64,000 nt of DNA. Source: Escherichia ruysiae (GTDB taxonomy: Bacteria > Pseudomonadota > Gammaproteobacteria > Enterobacterales > Enterobacteriaceae). Positions 57,180 to 64,000 of the stretch are shown one piece after another. Positions within the stretch are counted from its first letter, which is position 1. Each line of letters opens with the position of its first letter. The stretch lies in NCBI RefSeq assembly GCF_902498915.1, contig NZ_CABVLQ010000001.1, one strand, 5' to 3'. The notes beneath the pieces are model-generated. The model made no database searches. It was not told the DNA's origin and saw only the letters and a list, made by a program, of their open reading frames with translations. Both the position numbers and the translations under genes were made by a program.

Positions 57180-60100
57180 TTAGTCAAACGGCGGTGGGGC
57201 CAGCACTTCACGATTACCGTTGTGCCCCTGTTCGCTGACGATCCCCTGCGCTTCCATCTGTTCGATAATACGCGCCGCACGGTTATAACCAATGCGGAAC
57301 TGACGCTGTACGCCTGAAATTGACGCTTTGCGTTTTTCAGTGACAAACTGCACCGCCTGATCGAACAACGGATCCAGTTCTTCAGCGCCATCGAAACCGC
57401 CCGCGCCACCTTCGCTTTCACTGTCGGAGGTGATGCCATCAACATACTGTGGGCGACCACGCGCTTTCCAGTCCTGCACCACGGCATGAACTTCCTGATC
57501 CCGAACAAAGGCACCATGAACACGTACCGGCATGGTGGAGTTCGGCCCGGAGTAGAGCATATCCCCCATGCCCAGTAACGATTCGGCACCAGCCTGATCG
57601 AGAATGGTTCGTGAGTCAATTTTACTGGATACCGTAAAGGCGATACGGGTCGGAATATTCGCTTTAATCAGACCTGTAATAACATCAACTGATGGACGTT
57701 GCGTTGCCAGTACGAGGTGGATACCTGCGGCACGGGCTTTTTGCGCCAGACGTGCAATCAGCTCTTCCACTTTTTTACCCACCGTCATCATCAGGTCGGC
57801 AAATTCATCGACCAGAACAACAATATAAGGCTCTTTTTTCAGCACCGGATGCTGAGCATCCATACTGTCGCCCGGTTTCCAGTACGGATCTGGTATTGGG
57901 CGCATCATACGGTCAGCTTCAGCAATTTTTTCGTTATAACCCGCCAGGTTACGCACACCCAGCGCAGACATCAGTTTATAACGACGCTCCATTTCGTTGA
58001 CGCACCAGCGTAAAGCGTTGGCAGCATCTTTCATGTCGGTCACGACTTCCGTTAGCAGATGCGGAATACCTTCATATACCGAAAGCTCCAGCATTTTCGG
58101 GTCGATCATGATGAAACGCACATCTTCCGGCTGCGCTTTATAGAGCATACTCAAGATCATGGCGTTCACACCGACTGACTTACCGGAGCCGGTAGTGCCC
58201 GCAACCAACAAATGCGGCATTTTTGCCAGATCGGCAACGACCGGATCGCCAGCGATATCTTTACCCAGCACTATCGTTAATGGCGATGGGTTATCGCGGA
58301 ACTTAGCATTGTCCAGCACTTCACGCAGGTAAACGGTTTGGCGTTTTTTGTTGGGTAACTCCAGACCTACGTAAGGTTTACCCGGAATAACTTCAACGAC
58401 ACGAACCGCCACGGTTGATAGCGAACGAGCGAGGTCACGTGATAAATTAGAAATACGCGCCGCTTTTACGCCCGGTGCCAGATTCAGCTCAAAGCGGGTG
58501 ATAACTGGCCCCGGAGAATAATTGACGACATCGGCTTTAATGCGGAAATCAGCCAGACGCGCCTCTACCAGACGCGCCATTTGCTCAAGCGCAAAGGTAT
58601 CTACGGGTTCCACTTCGCTCGGCGGCGGCGTCAGCAAATCCAGAGAAGGCAGCGGCGTCGTCGGTTTGTGTAGTGGACGACTGTCGCCATTGCGCATTAA
58701 CAGCGGATGAAGCAGGGTATCCTGCGACTGTGGCGCTACCGGTTGCTGCGGCTGCTGATACTGCGGCTGCGGCGCTACCGGTTGCTGCGGCTGCTGATAT
58801 TGCTGCTGTGGCGCTACCGGTTGCTGCGGCTGCTGAACAGGTTCAACAATTGGCGTAAACAGCGGTTCGTGTGGACCATCATCCACTAACGCTTTCATCG
58901 GTGAAAATTCGAAATCATCCAGCGAGAACGGATTCGCCCCAGCCGGTTGTTCACCGGAATAACGCTGCTGCTGAGTCTGGGCAAACTGACGAGCCAGCTC
59001 AGCCTCTGCCGCAGCATCTGCATCTTCCGCGTTCACTGGCACATCATGTTGATATTGCTCGCCATAGCGTTGCTGCTGCGTCTGGGCGAACTGACGAGCC
59101 AGTTCATCCTGCTGCATCGCATCGATTTCATCATCGTTATACTGCCCGCCAGCATCGTACTGGTTGCGCTGGGCTTCACGAGCCTTCTCTTCCGCTGCAC
59201 GCTGTGAGGGCAGCTTAATGCCATATGACGCCAGTTCACGACGTGTTGGTACGCGGATACGCTTCGGTCGAGGTAACTGCGGGCCAATGCCCTCTTTCAC
59301 TTGCGGACGCGGCGCACCGCTATTTGCCAGGCTGAAAACAGGCGCAGCAACCGTCGCTGCGGCTCCCGTCGCCAGGGTCGCTTTTTTCACGCCCGATGCC
59401 AGCGGTGAAACAGCGGCAGCGGCTTCTACTGGAGGTACTGCTGCAACAGAAGTTGCTTTCAGCGAAGATTTGATCGGTTCTGGTTCTTTAACCGGTTCAG
59501 GAATCGGTTGATACCAGGCCGCAAGTTGTTCACGTTCACGGGCACGCTTCTCTTCCACTTCTTCAAAATAGTAAAGCGGCGGACGCGCAGGCTTTGTCTC
59601 TTCTACAACAGGCTCAGGTGTCGCGACAGGCTGCTGTTCAACAGGTTGCGGCTGTTGGTACAACGGCTCCTGAACGGCTGGCTGCTGATAAGTTTGCTCA
59701 GTCTGGTATGTAGACTGTGGAGCAAAAGCGGATTGCTGCTCTTCGGCTTGCCAGGCGTTACCAGCCACCGGCTGTTCTGGTGCAGGGGCATAATACGGCT
59801 GTTGAACAGGTTGTTCCGCAGCAGGCGCGTAAGATGGTTGCTGAACAGCTTGTTCAGGGGCGTAGTAAGGTTGCTGAACCGGTTGTTCCGCAGCAGGCGT
59901 ATAGTACGACTGCTGTGGCGGTACAGGCTGTTGCAGCGGCTCATTATATTGCACCGCAGGCTGCGAATATTGTGGCTGCTGTGGGTAACCTTCCGCTGCA
60001 GGAGCAATAACCGGCTCGCCCGTTTGCGGCTCCGGTACAGGCTGCCAGGCAACAGTAGGTTGCGCAGTTGGAACATCAACAGAGGCAACAGGCGGCGTCT

Positions 60101-61124
60101 GAGTAACAGGTTCAACCGGCGCGGCCCAGCTTTGCGTCGCCGTGGTTGCAGCCGCTGCGGCAGCGACAGGCTCGGTAATCGGCGCACCATTTAATAAAGG
60201 ATCGTATTCGTCATACTCTGGCTGCGTTGCACGATTGCCCGAAAACAGGACGTCATCAGGATCGGCTGCTACGCCGCGCGCAGTGTAGGTAACATCGTCT
60301 TCATCATCCATCCGCTTGCCGGAGAATAACGCAGCGTCTGTTTGCCGCCCCATCGGATTAATGAATTTTTCCGCCAGGCGTTTACGACGCGCTAGCGCGC
60401 CACGAAGAATACGAGCACGGCGCGATTCATGCTGTTTGCCGTGGTTTTCATCTTCGTACTCTTCGTCGTCTTCATACTCATCTTCATCGACCCAGGTATC
60501 ATCGCGACGGGTGCGATTACTGGCGAAGGTGAGAATGTTTAAAATCCAGCCGCCCAGTTTTTCGGCAATAGTCACCCAGGACCAACCGGTAAACAGCGTC
60601 AGGCCAGCTGCCCAGACGCAAAGCAGCGCAATAGTTCCCCCACTGCTGTGTAGCAGAGGCTGCAACGTGGTGCTTAATAAACTACCGATTACGCCACCAG
60701 AGGCAAAATACCAGATATCGTCGGCGTTAATGGCTGCCAGACCACAGGAGGTAAGGATGAGCGCCAGCACGCCAATAATACGTAACGAAACGGCAAAATA
60801 ATCAATGTATTCGTCGCTGGCCTGATGACGCCACGCAAACCAACAGCCACCGACAATGATGACGGGGATGGTGTAAGCCATCACGCCAAAAATGAAGAAC
60901 AGGGTATCGGCCAGCCACGCACCAGGAGCCCCACCTAAATTATGGATAGGCTCATGCCAGGCCGTTTGCGACCAGCTAGGATCCGAAGGGTTAAAACTCA
61001 ATAAAGCTGCCATCAACCAGACGGCAAACAGGACAATAAGAATCAGCAACGCCTCCAGAAGTCGGCGCCCGCTGCTTAACTTTGTCAATGTGACTTCTTT
61101 GTCTTCAGTGTATTCCTGGCTCAA
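57180..61124 (-). CDS. ftsK: DNA translocase FtsK
   Basis: 1314 residues starting at a TTG (TTGAGCCAGGAA, 61124); the K-12 protein has 1329. Four membrane helices in the first ~200 residues serve divisome assembly. A long Pro/Gln-rich linker follows (about 290-820), then the RecA-like motor with Walker A GTTGSGKS (about residue 978) and Walker B (IVVLVDEFADL), and the gamma winged-helix that reads KOPS and activates XerD at dif. The linker contains three copies of a 13-residue QPQQPVAPQ-type repeat, fewer than I recall for K-12, and a longer YYAPA-EQPVQQP region. A LexA box lies upstream. Confidence 0.97.
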   Translation of the reverse strand: MSQEYTEDKEVTLTKLSSGRRLLEALLILIVLFAVWLMAALLSFNPSDPSWSQTAWHEPIHNLGGAPGAWLADTLFFIFGVMAYTIPVIIVGGCWFAWRHQASDEYIDYFAVSLRIIGVLALILTSCGLAAINADDIWYFASGGVIGSLLSTTLQPLLHSSGGTIALLCVWAAGLTLFTGWSWVTIAEKLGGWILNILTFASNRTRRDDTWVDEDEYEDDEEYEDENHGKQHESRRARILRGALARRKRLAEKFINPMGRQTDAALFSGKRMDDEDDVTYTARGVAADPDDVLFSGNRATQPEYDEYDPLLNGAPITEPVAAAAAATTATQSWAAPVEPVTQTPPVASVDVPTAQPTVAWQPVPEPQTGEPVIAPAAEGYPQQPQYSQPAVQYNEPLQQPVPPQQSYYTPAAEQPVQQPYYAPEQAVQQPSYAPAAEQPVQQPYYAPAPEQPVAGNAWQAEEQQSAFAPQSTYQTEQTYQQPAVQEPLYQQPQPVEQQPVATPEPVVEETKPARPPLYYFEEVEEKRAREREQLAAWYQPIPEPVKEPEPIKSSLKATSVAAVPPVEAAAAVSPLASGVKKATLATGAAATVAAPVFSLANSGAPRPQVKEGIGPQLPRPKRIRVPTRRELASYGIKLPSQRAAEEKAREAQRNQYDAGGQYNDDEIDAMQQDELARQFAQTQQQRYGEQYQHDVPVNAEDADAAAEAELARQFAQTQQQRYSGEQPAGANPFSLDDFEFSPMKALVDDGPHEPLFTPIVEPVQQPQQPVAPQQQYQQPQQPVAPQPQYQQPQQPVAPQSQDTLLHPLLMRNGDSRPLHKPTTPLPSLDLLTPPPSEVEPVDTFALEQMARLVEARLADFRIKADVVNYSPGPVITRFELNLAPGVKAARISNLSRDLARSLSTVAVRVVEVIPGKPYVGLELPNKKRQTVYLREVLDNAKFRDNPSPLTIVLGKDIAGDPVVADLAKMPHLLVAGTTGSGKSVGVNAMILSMLYKAQPEDVRFIMIDPKMLELSVYEGIPHLLTEVVTDMKDAANALRWCVNEMERRYKLMSALGVRNLAGYNEKIAEADRMMRPIPDPYWKPGDSMDAQHPVLKKEPYIVVLVDEFADLMMTVGKKVEELIARLAQKARAAGIHLVLATQRPSVDVITGLIKANIPTRIAFTVSSKIDSRTILDQAGAESLLGMGDMLYSGPNSTMPVRVHGAFVRDQEVHAVVQDWKARGRPQYVDGITSDSESEGGAGGFDGAEELDPLFDQAVQFVTEKRKASISGVQRQFRIGYNRAARIIEQMEAQGIVSEQGHNGNREVLAPPPFD
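58732..58836. repeat. 39-bp tandem repeat inside ftsK
   Basis: Units start at 58732, 58771 and 58810, each beginning GGCGCTACCG on the plus strand; the third is incomplete. The 39-bp period keeps frame and encodes 13 residues (QQPVAPQ core) of the FtsK linker. Copy number varies between strains. Confidence 0.85.
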
Positions 61125-61200
61125 GAAAGGCTCTCCAGGTTACAGGCTTTTCCTGCCCGATGCTAAAACGGACAACAGTACCAGGTTACCCCAGTACTGT

Positions 61201-61220
61201 TGCTGTATGGATTAACAGGA
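61201..61220 (-). promoter_or_regulatory. LexA box of ftsK (dinH)
   Basis: On the minus strand CTG-N10-CAG occurs as CTGTTAATCCATACAG (61203-61218), 79 bp upstream of the start. ftsK was found as the damage-inducible locus dinH, so SOS control is expected. Confidence 0.8.
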
Positions 61221-61258
61221 GTGTAATCAAAATACGCCGATTTTGCACCTGTTCCGTG

Positions 61259-61753
61259 TTAGCGCGTCTTAATAACCAGACGATTACTCTGCTTGACTTC
61301 TTCCATAACAACGTATGTCCGTGTGTCATTGACGCCAGGCAGACGCAGCAGAGTTTCCCCCAGCAGCTTACGGTAAGCTGACATATCCGGCACGCGTGTT
61401 TTCAACAGGTAGTCGAAATCACCAGATACTAAATGACACTCCTGAATTTCTTCAAGTTTTTGTACAGCGGTATTGAATTGTTCAAACACATCCGGAGCAC
61501 CACGATTCAGAGTAATCTCAACGAATACCAGAAGTGATGCATCCAGATAATGCGGGTTCAGCAGTGCCGTATAGCCCTGGATAAACCCTTGTCTTTCCAG
61601 CCGACGCACACGCTCAAGGCACGGCGTTGGGGAAAGTCCCACACGTTTAGAAAGCTCGACGTTAGAAATACGCCCATCCTTTTGCAACTCATTAAGAATG
61701 TTACGATCGATACGGTCGAGATCTTTGCCAGGGCGCTTCTTGCTATCTACCAT
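61259..61753 (-). CDS. lrp: Leucine-responsive regulatory protein Lrp
   Basis: 164 residues and, as far as I can recall, identical to K-12. N-terminal helix-turn-helix (about 15-60, RISNVELSKRVGLSPTPCLERV) and C-terminal RAM/AsnC ligand-binding domain. It is a global regulator of amino-acid metabolism, pili and stationary-phase genes, forming octamers and hexadecamers and responding to leucine. It is divergent from trxB and lies 134 bp upstream of ftsK on the same strand. Confidence 0.98.
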   Translation of the reverse strand: MVDSKKRPGKDLDRIDRNILNELQKDGRISNVELSKRVGLSPTPCLERVRRLERQGFIQGYTALLNPHYLDASLLVFVEITLNRGAPDVFEQFNTAVQKLEEIQECHLVSGDFDYLLKTRVPDMSAYRKLLGETLLRLPGVNDTRTYVVMEEVKQSNRLVIKTR

Positions 61754-62297
61754 TATTATTGTCTCTCTGTATTCCTTCCCTACTCCTGTCTGACCCTGAA
61801 AACATCACTGTTCAGAGTCGCTACCCGTCACGATAGACCGAAATCATTAAGATTCACGGCGCGCAATGCCTGGGTCTACGGTGAGAAGACCGTTGCCTGG
61901 AGGCTGCTATCGACATCACGAATGGCGTCTGTCCACGCCATGCGTAGATTTCACTAGCACGGTAAACATGGTATTTACATGCATGATTATGCGCATATAA
62001 GAATACTGTTTTTTTCTTCCTCGAATGTTTTCGCAAAACACCAGGTGATTGTCAAAGCAAAACATCGTTTTTTAGTACAACATGCCAGTTATTCATTAAC
62101 AGTCGCGTTTAATCATCATTTAATCGGCTTATAAACCGGAAAAATTAAGTAGCAGGCGTGATAATGACAGAAGAATTTGACATGCTTATCGCTTCTGACG
62201 ATTGCACAAATCGTTAACAAAATCGTCATACTCTTTTTTTACGTCTGTAAATTCCCTACAATCCTGCCCATTGTCTGCCAACAACTATGGGGATCTC
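61754..62297. promoter_or_regulatory. Divergent intergenic region lrp / trxB
   Basis: 544 bp that should hold the lrp promoter with its long leader (lrp is autoregulated in E. coli) and the trxB promoter. The trxB ribosome site is GGGGAT at about 62288-62293. The trxB frame stays open for 32 codons upstream but this is not taken as coding. No other gene or repeat was seen. Confidence 0.55.
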
Positions 62298-63263
62298 ATG
62301 GGCACGACCAAACACAGTAAACTGCTTATCCTGGGTTCAGGCCCGGCGGGCTATACCGCTGCTGTCTACGCGGCGCGCGCCAACCTGCAACCCGTGCTGA
62401 TTACCGGCATGGAAAAAGGCGGCCAACTGACCACCACCACGGAAGTGGAAAACTGGCCAGGCGATCCAAACGATCTGACCGGTCCGTTATTAATGGAACG
62501 CATGCATGAACATGCCACCAAATTTGAAACTGAAATCATCTTTGATCACATCAACAAAGTGGATTTGCAGAATCGTCCGTTCCGTCTGTCTGGCGACAGC
62601 GGCGAGTACACCTGCGATGCGCTGATTATTGCTACCGGAGCTTCTGCTCGCTATCTCGGCCTGCCCTCTGAAGAAGCCTTTAAAGGACGTGGGGTTTCTG
62701 CCTGTGCGACCTGCGATGGATTCTTCTACCGTAATCAGAAGGTTGCGGTTATCGGAGGCGGTAATACCGCTGTTGAAGAGGCATTGTATCTCTCTAACAT
62801 TGCTTCTGAAGTACACCTGATTCACCGCCGCGATACTTTCCGCGCAGAAAAAATTCTGATTAAGCGTCTGATGGATAAAGTGGAGAACGGCAACATCATT
62901 CTGCACACCAACCGTACGCTGGAAGAAGTGACCGGCGATCAGATGGGTGTCACTGGCGTTCGTCTTCGTGATACACAAAACAGCGATAACATCGAGTCGC
63001 TCGACGTTGCCGGTCTGTTTGTTGCTATCGGTCATAGCCCGAATACCGCCATTTTCGAAGGGCAACTGGAACTGGAAAACGGCTACATCAAAGTACAATC
63101 GGGTATTCATGGTAATGCCACCCAGACCAGCATTCCGGGCGTCTTTGCCGCAGGTGATGTGATGGATCATATTTATCGCCAGGCCATTACTTCCGCCGGT
63201 ACAGGCTGCATGGCGGCACTGGATGCTGAACGCTACCTCGACGGTTTAGCTGACGCAAAATAA
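62298..63263 (+). CDS. trxB: Thioredoxin reductase
   Basis: 321 residues from the ATG at 62298 (MGTTKHSKLL), the K-12 start. FAD-binding GSGPAG is near residue 14, the redox pair CATC at 136-139, and the NADPH-binding GGGNTAVEEAL next to it. It reduces thioredoxins in the cytoplasm using NADPH. It lies 122 bp upstream of cydD on the same strand, with a terminator between. Confidence 0.98.
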   Translation: MGTTKHSKLLILGSGPAGYTAAVYAARANLQPVLITGMEKGGQLTTTTEVENWPGDPNDLTGPLLMERMHEHATKFETEIIFDHINKVDLQNRPFRLSGDSGEYTCDALIIATGASARYLGLPSEEAFKGRGVSACATCDGFFYRNQKVAVIGGGNTAVEEALYLSNIASEVHLIHRRDTFRAEKILIKRLMDKVENGNIILHTNRTLEEVTGDQMGVTGVRLRDTQNSDNIESLDVAGLFVAIGHSPNTAIFEGQLELENGYIKVQSGIHGNATQTSIPGVFAAGDVMDHIYRQAITSAGTGCMAALDAERYLDGLADAK

Positions 63264-63290
63264 TTTCACAAATCAGTAACAAAAGTAAAG

Positions 63291-63324
63291 AAGGCGACAC
63301 CATGCGACTATGGGTCGCCTTTAT
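63291..63324 (+). terminator. Terminator of trxB
   Basis: An 8-bp stem AAGGCGAC / GTCGCCTT with an inner CAT / ATG pairing and a T-rich tail (TTATTATT), 27 bp past the trxB stop. Confidence 0.75.
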
Positions 63325-63385
63325 TATTCCTCCGTTGTAACATTGCCCTGCAAAAAATTCTGATAACTCACCTGCTAAGCGTGCA

Positions 63386-64000
63386 ATGAATAAATCCCGT
63401 CAAAAAGAGTTAACCCGCTGGTTAAAACAGCAAAGCGTCATCTCCCAACGGTGGCTGAATATTTCTCGTCTGTTGGGCTTTGTGAGTGGCATATTGATCA
63501 TTGCCCAGGCCTGGTTCATGGCGCGTATTCTGCAGCACATGATTATGGAGAACATCCCCCGCGAAGCCCTGCTTCTGCCCTTTACTTTACTGGTGCTGAC
63601 CTTTGTGTTGCGCGCATGGGTGGTCTGGTTGCGCGAACGGGTGGGTTATCACGCCGGGCAGCATATCCGTTTTGCCATCCGCCGCCAGGTTCTCGACCGT
63701 TTGCAGCAAGCAGGACCAGCGTGGATTCAGGGCAAACCAGCGGGGAGTTGGGCGACGCTGGTACTCGAGCAAATTGACGATATGCATGATTACTATGCTC
63801 GCTACCTGCCACAAATGGCGCTGGCAGTGTCGGTGCCGCTGCTGATTGTGGTAGCAATATTCCCTTCTAACTGGGCTGCGGCGCTTATTCTGCTGGGCAC
63901 TGCGCCGTTAATCCCGTTGTTTATGGCGTTAGTTGGAATGGGCGCCGCCGATGCAAACCGACGTAACTTTCTCGCACTTGCTCGCTTAAGTGGGCATTTC
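63386..64000 (+). CDS. cydD: CydD, subunit of the cysteine/glutathione ABC exporter, 5' part
   Basis: Partial: the first 205 codons (MNKSRQKELTRWLKQQ...) from the ATG at 63386, running off the right edge; the K-12 protein has 588 residues. The visible part is the N-terminal membrane domain with helices around 25-45, 58-75, 145-160 and 165-185. With CydC it exports cysteine and glutathione to the periplasm, which is required for assembly of cytochrome bd. The ATPase domain lies outside the window. Confidence 0.95.
   Translation, partial: MNKSRQKELTRWLKQQSVISQRWLNISRLLGFVSGILIIAQAWFMARILQHMIMENIPREALLLPFTLLVLTFVLRAWVVWLRERVGYHAGQHIRFAIRRQVLDRLQQAGPAWIQGKPAGSWATLVLEQIDDMHDYYARYLPQMALAVSVPLLIVVAIFPSNWAAALILLGTAPLIPLFMALVGMGAADANRRNFLALARLSGHF

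Noticed and set aside
62202..62297. Longer TrxB N-terminus using the upstream start at 62202
   Set aside because: The extension is not part of known TrxB, would precede the FAD-binding fold with unrelated sequence, and the ATG at 62298 has its own GGGGAT site.

Overview
The window is bacterial chromosome from the genus Escherichia. The gene content, gene order and protein sequences of most of it match the backbone that lies near 20 min in E. coli K-12, read here in the reverse of the usual K-12 map direction. Protein comparisons with K-12 are from memory, not computed. Small differences are scattered through the proteins, so this is an E. coli strain or a close relative (a cryptic clade or sister species). 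I cannot name the species from the window.

Layout from left to right: the 5' part of mepK, ldtD, then the condensin operon cmoM-mukF-mukE-mukB. Next come elyC and ycbJ, the lipopolysaccharide cluster kdsB-ycaR-ycaQ-lpxK-msbA-ycaI, then ihfB, rpsA, cmk, ycaL, aroA, serC, ycaP, and ycaO with the anaerobic formate genes focA-pflB-pflA. A divergent block follows (about 33.1-45.7 kb). After it the backbone resumes with ycaM, ycaD, ycaC, the DMSO reductase operon dmsABC, serS, rarA, lolA, ftsK, lrp, trxB and the 5' part of cydD. No tRNA, rRNA, prophage, insertion sequence or CRISPR array was seen.

The part that stands out is 33,162-44,640. K-12 carries ycaN and ycaK between pflA and ycaM. Here that place holds five minus-strand genes in one file: an EAL phosphodiesterase, a GGDEF diguanylate cyclase, then BcsA-, BcsB- and BcsC-like proteins. 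This looks like a second cellulose-type exopolysaccharide synthase with its own c-di-GMP-making and c-di-GMP-degrading enzymes. BcsA keeps the glycosyltransferase motifs and a PilZ domain. No bcsZ, bcsQ, bcsE, bcsF or bcsG lies beside it. The first four genes are AT-rich and foreign-looking. bcsC is a mosaic: its first ~183 codons are divergent, while the rest reads almost exactly like the BcsC of the standard E. coli bcs locus and lacks about 120 residues of TPR region. This suggests recombination with the resident bcsC.

Upstream of the operon is a 1.1 kb AT-rich stretch with no clear gene. It contains a perfect FNR palindrome and an unrecognised open frame without a normal start. The locus sits between anaerobic genes (pfl on one side, dms on the other), and the FNR box raises the possibility of oxygen-linked control of the polymer. 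That last step is inference.
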